From positions 1,938,807 to 2,002,806 of the forward strand of contig RPFO01000299.1 in assembly GCA_009746045.1 (NCBI GenBank): 64,000 bases of DNA, written 5' to 3'. The translations under genes were made by a program, and so were the position numbers. Shown here in pieces: positions 36,101 through 47,915 of this stretch. The stretch is from Mesostigma viride. Its lineage: Eukaryota; Streptophyta; Mesostigmatophyceae; Mesostigmatales; Mesostigmataceae. Under the pieces are notes generated by a model, which was not told the origin of the DNA, made no database searches, and worked only from the letters and a program-made list of their open reading frames with translations. Each line of letters starts with the position of its first letter. Position 1 is the first letter of the stretch.

Positions 36101-39100
36101 GGAAATGTCCAGAGAGCCACGATTTTGCATGTTGTTACGGAATGAAAGGACCCAGTACTCGCATTGTGTCCGCACGCATGGCGCCCGAAGCGCAAACAAT
36201 CTTTTGACTGTCTGCACCTGCATGGTCCCAAACCTGCATCGCAGGTCATGCGTGGTTAATGAACCCACGCTCCCTTGCTCCCTGGGTGCCCATCGAATGG
36301 CGTTTGGGCCGCATGGGTCGTCTCGCGGAGCTATCGTGGGAGCCTAGTGCGGCGCGTATGGGTGCTGTCGCAAGTCACTTGTGTGCCACACATTCTTGCA
36401 ACCGTATGCCCACGGACGCGACGTTTATAAATGCAGCCGTGCCTATACTGTGCATTTGCACACAGCGAGTGGGCAGCCGCATGGGTATGGGCACACCACC
36501 CGCGGCGCCCGTCAAAGCCGGCGATAGTACTCGTGTGCGTCAGCCCACCTGTTATTTAAACACAGGTGTAAAGGCAAATGCATGCACTACTTATCTTGCC
36601 TTGCGGCGGACCTTGTTGCCCACTGACATGCTCCTGCTATGCTTGCTTTGTTGCTGTCTCGCCGTGTGGTCCTTGTGCTGGCTGCTGCCACGAGCAGAGT
36701 AGGAATGATGACATGGTGGCGGTGCTCCGTAGCTACTATGGCGACAAGTGCACCGAAGCACACCTCAAGGTATGACAAGCGCTCAAGGGAGCGCATGGCT
36801 ACTCGGCCTGAGTTCGCTTGAAATTCTGTGTGCTGTGCTTTGCTTTGATCTGCTTTGCCGTGCTTTCCTTTGTTTGTTCATGGCTATGCACGTCCGACCG
36901 CCATCACGAAACAAGCTCCTGCATCTCATCATGACACTTGCGCCATCACGAAACAAGCTCCTGCATCTCATCATGACACTTGCGCCATCACGAAACAAGC
37001 TCCTGCATCTCATCATGACACTTGCGCCATCACGAAACAAGCTCCTGCATCTCATCATGACACTTGCGCCATCACGAAACAAGCTCCTGCATCTCATCAT
37101 GACACTCGCACCCCCTGCCCTCTCATGCATCGTCTTCTCAACACAACGTTCTTTGTCTGAAATCTTCTTTCGCCGAAGGCAGGCCGTCTTCCTAGGAACC
37201 ACTCCGCCTGCCCTCCGTACCGCCCGTGCTAGCGTTCCCAACACGGGATCCTCTGTTTCGGCCCCGGCAGTTGTCATGAGTGTCTGGTGTGCCAGTGGTA
37301 GTCTTTCGTACTCATGAGAACTGTTGAGGGTTTGGTACTTCAACAATCATATCCGACAATCATATCCACGCTCCATACCTCCCCAAGCACCTCGCGGTTT
37401 GACCTTGCACCAGTGGCTCCCCCCCTCAGGATGCCACGCGCGCCGTGTGGCGCGTGCATGCGTGGGTTTGAGGACAACCACCACCACTCGTGCAGCGGAC
37501 ACCAACTATGCCTAAATGGTTTTATCCCGGCTGATGTTTTCAAGCGTGCCGCAGGGTCGTCAACCGTACCGCTTGGCCGGCATCCCGTTCTCTCCTTGGC
37601 GTGCAGGAGGTGCTTTATAGACCCATATCCCGATGGGCCACGTGTGACTACAATCTACATCCATGATCTCAACAAATTATCTATGATTCAGCACTATCTT
37701 GTCATGCTAACACATTCAGCTCATATATTCTTATCTGAGTGCATGTGTCCAACTGTGCGGCCCCGCATTCCCTCGCCTGGCGTGCCTGCGCTCCCCCCGT
37801 GACACCTCGCTGTCCCCTCGTGGCAGATGGCGGACCTACCGATTTCCGTGTCCGACCTGATACCCACAGGGGGCCCCTTCCCACTGGTAGGCATCCGTGT
37901 CCTTCTGTAGCGTGCTGGCCATGCACACATGGTCATGCGTCCTCCACTTCCTGTGCTGTGGCCCCTTGTGCAACTCTCACATGCTATTCTTGTGGCAAAG
38001 TTAGTTGATCCTGTTCCGTGTGGTTTGTTCCGTGTGCTTTGTTCCGTGTGGTTTGTTCCGTGTGGTTTGTTCCATGTGGTTTGTTCCGTGTGGTTTGTTC
38101 CGTGTGGTTTGTTCCGTGTGGTTTGTTCCGTGTGGTTTGTTCCGTGTGGTTTGTTCCGTGTGGTTTGTTCCGTGTGGTTTGTTCCGTGTGGTTTGTTCCG
38201 TGTGGTTTGTTCCGTGTGGTTTGTTCCGTGTGGTATCACTGGCTGGGTCGACCGGCTTGGTTCCCGCCTCCATCGCATCTTACCTCGTGAACCTCATCTT
38301 GCGAACCATTATTTCCTCCCTCTGTCCTTCCTTCCTCCCCCCCCCCCCCTTCCCCGCCCCCAGCTCCGCTGCAAGAACGTGTTTGTGATGCCTGGCGTGC
38401 CGTCGTTGCTACAGGCCAAGTGGCACCAGCTGTGCACATCGGGCGAGCTACCGCAGCTCCCACGCTTTTACAGCGAGGAACTACAGTTAAGAGGTGCAGA
38501 GGTGAGTGCACTTGTGGGGTGCTGAGGTGAGTGCAGTTGGTGGTCCTCGCCACGTGGCGCGAGGGCGTGGCATGTGGCTTGCCTACGCGACGCAGTGCCC
38601 GAGCACGCGCATGATGCATGCCGCAAGCGATGGCTGGGATGGATGGATGCTCCGTACAATGAACGGACCACCCACAGACTCCATACCACCCACGGCAGGC
38701 CACACCCATGAACCTTTGCCAGCAGTTGCGGCCTTGGGCTTGCCCTCTTTCCCGCTTGCGAGTGTGGGCCTCTTGCAGTACCTACGGAGCACTGCAGGGA
38801 TGTGTCGACACTGCTATCGCCCTTTCTCTCATTATTTCGTGTCCACTAGCATGCCCCTTGGCCATATCCGCAGAGGCGTGAGAAGACTATCACTCTGGAC
38901 ATGCATTTGCTCTGGCGACCGCTTTGCTTGTCTTTGCTGGCGGCCGCTACGTACCAAACCTGTCTCCTCTGCCCTGTACCCAACCACGACGTGCACCTCT
39001 TCACGTGCTTCCGTGGCTTGCGCGCGTGCCATGTGACCTGTGAGCACGGTCCCCATCGGTCCCCATGGGCTGGGTGGCGCCAGGTGGACATCATGCCGAT

Positions 39101-40584
39101 GCTCAACGCGCTCTGTGCCGAGTTCGGGGATATCGACATTGGTGGGTGGCGCTCGTGCTGCGGTAGCATGCCCGCATCCTCCTCCCGCTGCAACCTTCCT
39201 TCCCTCGTTGTTTTGGCATGACCGCAGGACGTGGATCACAGGGGTGCAAAGTGCATGACGTAGAGGAAGGGTGAGAGGTTGTGGCGGTGGCACTCGGTAT
39301 CAGGCACGGGTGGCTGGAGGCGGTGGTCGGGAGTTGCACAGCATACAGTTTCCTTGCATCGACTCGGTGCTTGTCCTCATGTGCCGGACAGCACAGGAGC
39401 GCAGGCCTCCCTGTTGCTGTGTCGGCGCTGCTGCGCCGCCTTAATGGCTCGAACTGTACCCGCGTGCTTTCCTCGAATGGATTCTGCTCCTGTACTTGTC
39501 ATGTGGGCACGCACTTTTGTACACGCATCTGGTATAGATCTATGTCGTATGCTTAGAGGTATCGTGGCGTGTGGTAGCTGCCTTGGCAGGCAAGCTGCAT
39601 GACAGAGCGCGCTGTTTCTACATGTCATGCACACTGCTGCTGTCGCAGCCATCCCCCAGCCAGCGTGATGAGCATGGGCGCACTCCTTCGACCCCACATG
39701 GTTTCGGGCTGTGGTTGTCGCTTCGTCCGATCCTCAGCACTCTTCTTCCCATTCATCCACTGCCAGCCCTTCCCTGCCCGTTCCAACCTGGCCGCGGTCA
39801 TGAGAGCTGTCCCTGCGCTTCCCACAAGCACGCAGACAAGCACATAGGGCCCTAGATCCTACAAGGTGTTTAAGGTACCATGGTCTTGCTGAGTGCACTT
39901 AATCATCGCATCCCTGCTCGGTGGCTGCGGCTCTTGCTGCGTCCCAATGCTTCGTTGCACCGCACCTATTGCCCACACAGGCTCGTACCCTATCGACACA
40001 ACTTTGAGGACCAACCCCAAGGCGCCGTCATCACCATGGGGGCGGGCGTCGGGCTGGGAGTCGACGTGGGCGAGTTTAGAGGGCAACCATCCCGTGGATG
40101 GGGCCACATTACGCGTGTCGTTCACATCAAAGGTACGGATGCTCGCATAGATGGTGCCCTTTCTGTTCCCGTGGCTGTGCATGGTTGCCGTTCTAGTCCA
40201 AAGCATCCATGAGGCATTTGCTTGTTGCACGCAGTCTGTTCTCTACTCTGTTCGAAGACAGGCACATACCAACCGTTGCCTTGTAGTTCGCTGTATTCAG
40301 GGTGAATCATGCGACCTGCGCTGCAGGCAGAAGCTGTGTTTCCTTACATAACGTATGTTTTCTTCCGCGATGTAGCTGCCCAGGCATCACAAGTTCATTT
40401 TCTTGTTTCGACGTGGCTAACTGTAGCTAGCACACTATCGGATTGGGTATTTGTGTGGTTGCCTACCCGGCTGCTCGGCGATGGTCTCCAGGTCCAGCGG
40501 AGAGTCCGAGAATGTGCGGATGCGATGGAGAAGCGGCTGCCCAACACAATAGAATTGCTGGCCCGCAGGACTGTGATTACCTAG
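30120..40584 (+). CDS. FADS: FAD synthetase (PAPS-reductase-like plus MoCF-binding-like domains)
   Basis: Transfers AMP from ATP to FMN to give FAD. Thirteen exons with consistent phases: 30120-30217, 30440-30485, 31672-32114, 32586-33086, 33571-33667, 35316-35366, 35950-36030, 36698-36769, 37827-37886, 38364-38501, 39084-39141, 39981-40132, 40492-40584. They encode 629 residues. The N-terminal adenylyltransferase domain carries the P-loop-like FNGGKDST at 41-48, the DVWDFLR block from 197 and YDQGYTSIG at 213-221. A low-complexity linker follows. The molybdopterin-binding-like domain begins with LVVGDEIL near 356-363, has GGIGPTHDD at 417-425 and VFVMPGVP in the tenth exon, and ends with a GSYP block near 549. 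This order (PAPS-like first) is that of plant and algal enzymes; in the human enzyme the order is reversed. The linker and an insertion near residues 60-85 make it longer than plant homologues, which I recall as about 500 residues. ATG is chosen because the first exon joins in phase and reads IIQRSILLYG before the P-loop, as in the family. Confidence 0.93.
33662..33760. repeat. 30-bp tandem repeat containing duplicated splice donors
   Basis: Units GATGACGTGAGTGGGG... begin at 33662, 33692 and, with a change, near 33722. The first carries the donor of FAD synthetase exon 33571-33667. Confidence 0.85.
33925..34360. repeat. 62-bp minisatellite, about 7 copies
   Basis: Units contain GTGGGGTGTGGTGCTTGATC and CGAATAGGCCGGCGGTGCTC, spaced exactly 62 bp. 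Lies in an FAD synthetase intron. Generates spurious minus-strand ORFs (PHPTHASSSREH repeats). Confidence 0.95.
34846..35036. repeat. 36-bp minisatellite, about 5 copies
   Basis: Unit contains ATGCTGGGGGCTGGGAAACT and GCGCACGTCCCGGAG. In-frame length leaves ORFs open on both strands within an FAD synthetase intron. Confidence 0.95.
36895..37112. repeat. 42-bp minisatellite, 5 copies
   Basis: Unit contains CCATCACGAAACAAGCTCCT and CATCTCATCATGACACTTG. Copies are almost identical. Lies in an FAD synthetase intron. Confidence 0.95.
38018..38234. repeat. 14-bp tandem repeat, about 15 copies
   Basis: Unit GTTCCGTGTGGTTT, near-perfect, in the FAD synthetase intron before the exon at 38364. Confidence 0.97.
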
Positions 40585-41683
40585 GACTGAAGATGGACAC
40601 AGTTGCCTGGGCACATCGATCTGCCAACTGTGGATTAGAGTGAAGTTGTTTTTTAGTCCAGGGAGGTTGGAGGGTGCATGATAAGTGCTTCAGCATCAAC
40701 AGTGTGCGACGCCAGCCATGCACTTGTATGCGTACTTGCTTCACTCATAAGCACACCACGCGTGCGGATTCCGGTCCTTTTTTTGTAACTCAATCAGTTT
40801 CATTCAAAGTAATATATAAGGAATGCCATGGGAGCACGGTTAATTAAAATTAGTTAATGCCATGGGCTCAGAGATTAGACCACTGCGCTGGTTGTCTCCT
40901 TGATATTGGAATCAATACATATTGTCGCCAAGATTGATCAATCTAGCTTGGGAACTATATAGGCTGCAACCAATGACATTCGCTGACTTAGTTGAACGAG
41001 TACACCGATGTAGTAGCCAAAATGCCTACATCGAGAGAAATACCTACCTACGTCTGAACATGTACTATCGAGGAGACAGCCATATACTATAGTTGTAGGC
41101 GTTGTTGTCTCACTTCATAGTTAGTTGTCTCACTTAGTACACTAGAAAAAGTAATGGCCATTCCAGAGAGGGGAAAATACAGGTCGACACTGCCATTGTG
41201 CCGCTCAGACAACAAAACTCTAGCGTTTCCCAGCTATGCAATTCTAAATTACCACTCAATGCAGGTTTTCGCATTAACACCATTCAAGGATTGGAAAACC
41301 GTCACTCAAGGGCGTGACATGTACTGCACTTAGGTGTCAGCTCAAGTAGCAGCGTCTCTCACTACAATCCCAAAAATCACAGAGACGCAACATGTTGGGC
41401 CAGGCAGCTTGCACAGTGCAAACTGCAATTTTGGTTGAAGATGATTGGATTTCCTGCCCCAAAACACGGCTTCCGAATCCCTCTTCTCTGGTGCCCAACA
41501 GGGCCCCCGCCAAGACTAAACCCCCCACGAATCACCCACGCGGCGCAGCCACTGCTTCCTGAGCTCCCACACCGTTCACCCGTGTGTAAAAGTTGTGGAA
41601 CGACCGCACCCGCACCACCAAGCACCATCAAGTGCGCGCTGCCTGCGCCGCTTGGACCTCATCCCCTAGAGTGACTGCCCCCG
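40585..41683. other. Intergenic region between convergent FAD synthetase and RING genes
   Basis: AT-richer sequence with TTAATTAAAATTAGTTAATG-type stretches and the 3' UTRs of both genes. No coding region or recognisable repeat family. Confidence 0.6.
40784..40788 (+). terminator. TGTAA polyadenylation signal of FAD synthetase
   Basis: TGTAA about 200 nt after the TAG stop at 40582-40584, preceded by a T-run. Consistent with chlorophyte 3' ends. Confidence 0.5.
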
Positions 41684-44197
41684 TCAATGTACAGTGACCA
41701 GCTCCAGGATCGGGCCACCCTCCGCCGACGAGCTAGGGGACGCTGAGTGCGACCGCATCTGCGGGGACTGGCGCACCAGGTCGTCTTCCTCCTCCCCCGC
41801 GACACCCCCCCAGCGCGGCCGACCCGATGAAGGGAACGTGATGGGGGACATCGTGTCCGCGCCATCGTTCCCTGTGACCACCACGGGGGGAACCACGGAT
41901 GGCCGCGGGTGCACAACCTCTAGCGGTGTCGCCTCTCCGCCAGGGTCGCGGTGCGGCGTGCCGGGGATGTTTGCATCCGTCATCTCCGTGCCTTCCTCCG
42001 CGGGCTCTGGCGCCGCGTCGACCAGCACGTTGCGCAAGGACCCTGGCCCTGGCTGCGACAGGAGCAAGGGCACCACCGCACCAAACCCTGCCAGCGCACC
42101 AGCGGCAGGGAGCGCGCCCCCTGGGGCGTTCACGTCAGCGGCGGCACCTCCTGCGGCCGGAACTGGCGCACCCATGGCTGTCGGCGGGTTGGGTGCTGCG
42201 TCGCCGCCCGCCACCTCCACGGGCAGGCGGCAGAGCGGGCAGGTGATGTTGTTGCCGAGCCACAGGTCGATGCAGGCCTGGTGGAACAGGTGGTCGCATC
42301 GCGGCAGCTGGCGTAGCACATCGTCGTCCTCGTAGTCGCCCAGGCACACAGGGCACGAGGCGTCCTCCTTGTTCATGCCGCCTGACTTGAAGGTGACGAC
42401 GCGGAAGCGGTTAATTACCGCCGGGTCCAGCCCGCGGCGAACCACACCACGCCGGCCATCCTCGCTCCACCCGGCGGGCACCCCGCCGGAGATGCCGTTG
42501 GCCCCCGCCTCGTTGGCCAGCTCTGGCGCGGCGGCGGCGGCCTCCCTCGCGCGCATGTTGCGATGCTGGACCATCTTCTTGCACACGGTCATGAGCAGGC
42601 AGAGCAGCATGGACGAGACGATGCCAAAGATGATGTTCATGAAAGGGTTGATGTTAAGTGCTCCGTCCGACGAGAGCGAGGTCAGCTCGAGAGTGAACTC
42701 GACCACACTGTGCTCGTAATAATCCATGTTGTAGATGCCGAAGAACACGTCCGGCTCCGACAGGTCTGTCGGGAGCTGGAACTTAATCGCGTCCTGGCTC
42801 GCGTGCACGCGCTGCGGCGGGTACAGGTCATCGTTGTTGAGCAGAGTGGGCACCTCGTTCTTGAGCACCGCGAGCATCGCGTACCCCCCGCGCGAGTTGA
42901 AGAGGACCGTCGTGTCCCGCATCTGCATGATAGTGACCGCGGAGAGCTTGTAGTACTGCCAGCTGCCCTGCGCGAGCACGCCCCTCTTGCGGTCGCGGAT
43001 GTTGATCGGCTCGATGCGGCCCTGGCACCACGCGCCCGCATACCCGCTGCTGCACATGCAGCGCAGGGAGCCAAAATCAGACCCGCGTGTGCAGAACCCC
43101 TGGGCCCCGTCGACGCCATCCTTGTTGCAGTCCATCGGGCACAGCGGCTCAGACGTGCCTAGACGCACGACCGCGCGGATGTCGTACTGCGACGTCTCGT
43201 TGATGAACTCGAAGTTGTTGAAAACCGCCACGTAGTAGCGGCCCGGCTGCAGACCGTGCAGGATGCGGTGGTGGTAGTTAAGGCGCGAGTGGAACGCCTC
43301 CTTGTCCGCAAACGAGGAGAAGTCCAGCTCTGACGGCACGCCCCCGGCCACGTAGCCACCGTTCACCTCCTTGACAAACAGGACGGGGTCGCCGCGCGTG
43401 CGCTTTAGCTCGACCAGGAGGGAGCTGCCGGGCTGGGAGACCTCCACCTCGTAGTAGGCCCAGTTGCCCTTGACCAGGCTCGTGTGCTGCCAGTCGCTGG
43501 AAAGCGGAAGGATCGTCTTGTCGCAGCCGACGTCGCCCCAGCCGCGCTCGCACGTGCACGCGCCATTCTTGCACGTGCCGTGGCCGTTGCAGCTGCGGGG
43601 GCATGGCGGCTCCTGGTGGCAGGTCACGGCCAGCTTGTACTGCAGGGAGTGCTGCATCCACTGGTCCACGTTCACGACGCCGACGTACCATCCGTCGTCC
43701 TGTTCGTCGTGCTCACGGTCGTTCATGTCCAGCGAGATGCGATGGTAAGGCTGCAATAGTCGGAAGCTAGTGAAATCGACGATCGTGTCCTTGTCCCAGC
43801 TCCATCCGTTGATAAGGTTATTGTAAACGGCGCACGGTTTGATCCCCCTTTTTAGCAAGAGCATTGCGTCCGCGGTGATCATCGAGCTAGCTCGCGTCCG
43901 TTCATTTATGCGTTCCATGTCCCAGAGCTCAACGTGAACATAGGAACAATTGCCGGTCCGAAATTCTGCAAACTGCCACTCTGCAGGCTCCAATTGCCCC
44001 ATCTTCTCTCCATACTCCGTGAGATCCAGAACGGGCGTGGCAGAGTGGCAGGGCCTGTTGCTGCCCTGCCCCCGAACAAAAGATACCTCGAACCATAAAA
44101 AAATTAAAAACACGGCCGATATGCAAGTTAAGAGTCGAAGGGACTGTGCCTGGCTACGGGGCTTCGGAGCAAACAGGATCCCCGCTAGCTTTTCCAT
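41684..44197 (-). CDS. Membrane-anchored RING-H2 protein with EGF-like luminal modules
   Basis: Single-exon ORF of 837 residues. N-terminal signal or anchor helix at about 21-43. Luminal/extracellular region with two EGF-like cysteine clusters (193-225, including CNGHGTCKNGACTCERGWG, and 353-391) alternating with beta-rich segments (YYEVEVSQPGSSLLVEL, YYVAVFNNFEF, YYKLSAV) that resemble pre-peptidase C-terminal domains. One membrane helix at about 519-541 is followed by a basic stop-transfer segment. The RING-H2 finger uses C615, C618, C634, H636, H639, C642, C653 and C656 (C3H2C3), and a Pro/Ala/Gly-rich tail follows. It is probably a membrane E3 ubiquitin ligase with the RING in the cytosol. 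The layout recalls PA-TM-RING ligases, but with EGF/beta modules instead of a PA domain. Its lack of introns contrasts with the neighbouring genes. Substrate unknown. Confidence 0.88.
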   Translation of the reverse strand: MEKLAGILFAPKPRSQAQSLRLLTCISAVFLIFLWFEVSFVRGQGSNRPCHSATPVLDLTEYGEKMGQLEPAEWQFAEFRTGNCSYVHVELWDMERINERTRASSMITADAMLLLKRGIKPCAVYNNLINGWSWDKDTIVDFTSFRLLQPYHRISLDMNDREHDEQDDGWYVGVVNVDQWMQHSLQYKLAVTCHQEPPCPRSCNGHGTCKNGACTCERGWGDVGCDKTILPLSSDWQHTSLVKGNWAYYEVEVSQPGSSLLVELKRTRGDPVLFVKEVNGGYVAGGVPSELDFSSFADKEAFHSRLNYHHRILHGLQPGRYYVAVFNNFEFINETSQYDIRAVVRLGTSEPLCPMDCNKDGVDGAQGFCTRGSDFGSLRCMCSSGYAGAWCQGRIEPINIRDRKRGVLAQGSWQYYKLSAVTIMQMRDTTVLFNSRGGYAMLAVLKNEVPTLLNNDDLYPPQRVHASQDAIKFQLPTDLSEPDVFFGIYNMDYYEHSVVEFTLELTSLSSDGALNINPFMNIIFGIVSSMLLCLLMTVCKKMVQHRNMRAREAAAAAPELANEAGANGISGGVPAGWSEDGRRGVVRRGLDPAVINRFRVVTFKSGGMNKEDASCPVCLGDYEDDDVLRQLPRCDHLFHQACIDLWLGNNITCPLCRLPVEVAGGDAAPNPPTAMGAPVPAAGGAAADVNAPGGALPAAGALAGFGAVVPLLLSQPGPGSLRNVLVDAAPEPAEEGTEMTDANIPGTPHRDPGGEATPLEVVHPRPSVVPPVVVTGNDGADTMSPITFPSSGRPRWGGVAGEEEDDLVRQSPQMRSHSASPSSSAEGGPILELVTVH

Positions 44198-47100
44198 AAC
44201 TACAACCCGGGACTCAATACCGCGTTTTTCATGGTTAAGAGCCTCCCACCGTGACAGACAAGAAGGACATCACCTCGACCGCGTACTTGTTAGAAACGTT
44301 TCTCGCGTTTCCTGGTCTAGAACTCCCCATTTCTTTTCAAGGTTACTGACGACGGCACTCGGCTGTCTAGGGTCATCGCGGCGTCATACGTGGAGCTACC
44401 GTGTATAATTCGCCCATGGACGCAGGTGAATGCCCCAAAAGCAAAATGCACCAAACCCGATCTTGGACCAGCGCATTCGCGTGGACAACTGCTCTCCGGG
44501 TTTTTTCGGGGCCCTTCTAGTCTAGTAGTACAACTAGCGACTTCTGTACCACTAGCGACGTCTCCAAGGACCTTTCCCAGGAAACGACAACAAATGGTGC
44601 GCTGGAACCAGGTCGGTAAAGGTGTCCGTATCAAATATCTAGACGCAGTTGCCGGCTTGCCGCGTGCAGGCAGTTTCCGTGCCTGAACGTATCATGGGAC
44701 ATCGACCCCTATCGCGTGTCGCGCTCTCCGTGGCCTTGGGCAAGTGCAGTGCGCAGCCTTGCCGTGCTGGAACTGAAACAAGAACGATACGTGTGACACG
44801 CAGTCCTGAAAGAAAGAATCTTTTCACATCCCCAAGGGCGGCTTTTTCTGACAGGTAAATCCCAAGCCACGTCCGTCAGCTTTCGCACGAGCATGCACAC
44901 AAGACACAATGAGCACAAAATATGCTGAAAATGCTGACACCAAACAGGCAATGCAGATCTGGATTCTGGAGAAATCTTGTCGATCGACGCTACAGTACTC
45001 ACTTTTTTTGGGTAATACCCGATCCCAACTAATCAGCTCGGATACCATTATATTGATATTGGCCACTAGTAGCACGTGACTGGCCATTATTTTGCAAATT
45101 TGGCATGGGATATGATATTAATGTGAAAGTTACCACGCACGTTACTTGATATACCTACAGCCGGTAATATCCCGGCGTGGGATTAACTACTGGTTATATT
45201 TGGAACAAATGTACACCTAATTATCTGGAAAATATCCCGGCGTGGGCAACAACAAGTCAACAACAACAACATAAATACATAATATCCCGGCCTACCGGTA
45301 TGCACTTAGCGGCAGTGTTCACTGTTCAGTGTCCTAGGCCAGGAGGGGTGACATCCCCACTGTGGAATCTCTGGGTCAGTGCTCCCACGGCACTCCCGGG
45401 GGGTTGCCGATGACGACGGAGGGGTGGGCACTCCACTAGCAAAACTGGGAACTCCTTCCGAGCAGTGTGGATGATGACGACGGTAGCAAGGGGGAACGAG
45501 CACCGGTGTACGCTCACTACAGGCAGCCGCACAACCTGGGAGCCAGGCGCGGCGCTTCTAATGGCAGGTCATACGGGAGCTTAGGGCCGGGAGCTCGTAA
45601 GGGAGCTGCCCAGCCATGGCAACAGCAAGAAGCACCTTCCGTCAGTTGGCGGGAGAGCGGCGTTTCAAATGGACTCCCTTCTCAGTCTATGCTGTGCCGG
45701 TGTTGCCGTCGGCAACCGATTGCTCAACGTTGTACTTACTAATGTTCGCGGCTAATAAATATCAAGGTAGGGATTCCTTCAGTAGACCCAACTTGACTTG
45801 AATGACTTCTATTATTTGCAGCTGCGGTCGGCTCACGGCTGTCCTGCAATTATTGCTCGCTCGACCATCATATCATGAGAACTGCCGGCGGCGTGGCGCC
45901 AGCCTCCACCGCCTGGCTCAGCCTGGTCTGGACGCTCCGCTGCAGGATCTATGTGCCAACGCCGGACGGACGATCATCTGGGACGGATGATCTTCTGGGA
46001 ATACCTTCCGGCCAAAAAGATATACGACTGTGTCAAAAATGTCCCGGGAATGCCCAAACTGCTCCTTCCTTTTGCAAATTTGGATGACGGGCTCATTTTG
46101 GTAAGACCAAAAAACTCCTTCCCGTCCAAATTTTTGCCGACGACGGAGGGTAGGGAACGACCAAATTTGGCTTGATGTCACCCCTCCTCCAAGGCCTGGC
46201 CCTCTCAGTTATTGGAAATGGTCGGGGGGGCATTTCCGAATCTCTGCTGCCCATGTGCGGCCCATCGAGTGTGGCGTGGGCAACAACAACAACAACAACT
46301 TACCGGCGGGCGGCGGTCGGCGGGCCGGTAACATAGTACACCGTCCGCATTGTTGCAGTCTACATCGTTTTATTGGTTGCAAGCAAAACTGTGCTCGTCC
46401 AATAAACTAATTATTAGTTTGTTTGTTTGTTTGGTTACCGAACAACCGTTGAACTGGCTGCGCAATTTAACAATTCTTTCGGTTTGTTTGGTAAAACCCA
46501 GCCGCGGGCAGCACTGCTGACTGCTAGTAAGAGGACATTTTTGTCAGCCAAAGATTTGATACCCTTTTGCTTGTTACCGCGAAAGAAGCGCCGGCTATTG
46601 GCAGTCAAAGAATATTTATTTACCCTTTCTTTCAAGGAGAAAACCAGCGCAGGCCAGAATAATCGGGAGAATCCGGACCATGGTAGCTCGAGCCTGCCGT
46701 TATCTTGTCCGCGTGTTCGAGTCGTTCAGGATGATGAATATGAATGGTGATGAAAATGTGTAGCCTTGTGCATTGAAATTATTGCTGGCTTACGTGTAGA
46801 GCGACGTCTAGATGACCTCAGTAGACGGTGGGGCCGGAAACACCTTGCTTGATCAGGGCGTGTGTTTCGAGCCTAACTGGCCGGGAGTGTCAGCTAGTGA
46901 GTGGTGAGTGAGCACCATTGTTGCGATCGTTCTCCCACCATTTACGAGGAAATACCCGCAAATGGAAAACCACTGAAAAGGTCTAGCTAGTCAGTCATTA
47001 CGTTAGCGAGGCATGGGCCATGATTCCAAAACGTCCAAGAGCTGCACACGGTGCAAAGGCAAAAATCCGGAGGACAGCACTTTCAAATGTGCGGCGGGAA

Positions 47101-47915
47101 CCAAAAGCCCGTGTATGCCAGAAAACATCGTGTTGCTGCAGCGACGCGACGATGTGGACAACGAATCCAGTGCCAAGCTCGGAACGGCCACAGAGGAGAT
47201 CTGGCATCACAGCTGCGGAGATACTACGCGATCCTGCAGCCGGTCCACAACGTGTTTGTAGAGCCTGCACATGCCAAGGGGCAGCACCGAACCGATGTGG
47301 GTGACGTTGCCGCAAAAATTAATTAATTAATTAATTAGTTAGACTCGTGCTCCCGTTGGGTGACGTTGCCGCAAAAAACACCGGACTTGACGGAGCATAA
47401 TGTCTCGGCCATTAATTAATGTCTCGGCCATAGTGTCTTTGACCAACAAATGATGCAAGAGTTCAACAAGAGTCGTGATGAAATCGACACGATAAGAACA
47501 AAGACAGGGAAAACGATGCAACTGACTAAGAACAACACCATATTCTGCTGTGTGGGAAAGGAGACTGTGAATATCGGGGTAGCGAATAAAAGGAATCTGC
47601 TTTCTTTGTTTGTTTGCTAGCTGGAAAAACTAGAGGGAGACAGGGAGTGCACTCGGGAATGAATTATTTACGTTTTTCTTGTTATTATATAGTTTAGCGT
47701 TTTCAGGTGGTGTACTAAAATAATAAATCAAGGAGACAACAAAGACAGGCAAAAATAATAAATAATTATAATTATAATTAACAACTGAATGCGAATAACC
47801 TAGTCACTCGGCAGCTCTTAGACTGACTTTGCGCGAAACTAGTTACTACGTAATAAACCTTTCGTAAACTTTCGTATACTTTATCGTAAAACCCATTTTT
47901 AAAAATTAAATTAAA
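44198..47915. other. Intergenic region with repeat remnants
   Basis: Starts with the presumed RING promoter. At 45166-45290 AATATCCCGGCGTGGG occurs twice, followed by GCAACAACAAG and CAACAACAACAAC. A similar GCGTGGGCAACAACAACAAC tract is at 46272-46305. A SINE-like copy spans 46636-46880. At 47310-47340 a (TTAA)n tract precedes CTCGTGCTCCCGTTGGG, which also occurs at 61637-61680. Short ORFs near 47013-47326 have no recognisable family. Confidence 0.6.
46636..46880 (+). repeat. Dispersed SINE-like repeat, copy 3
   Basis: Contains GAGAATCCGGACCATGGTAG, CTCGAGCCTGCCGTTATC and GTTCGAGTCGTTCAGG, nearly identical to 52033-52205. The 3' half also matches 21590-21655 (GGAAACA...TGATCAGGGC). Confidence 0.8.

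Noticed and set aside
37721-38278. HGTNHTEQTTRNKP repeat ORF
   Set aside because: Comes from the 14-bp tandem repeat in an FAD synthetase intron.
42563-43162. 199-codon plus-strand ORF opposite the RING gene
   Set aside because: Antisense shadow of a clear RING/EGF protein.
47013-47326. Short plus-strand ORFs with a CTRCKGKNPEDSTFKC stretch
   Set aside because: Cysteine pattern is suggestive of a zinc-binding or transposon protein, but the ORFs are short, overlapping and match nothing I recognise.
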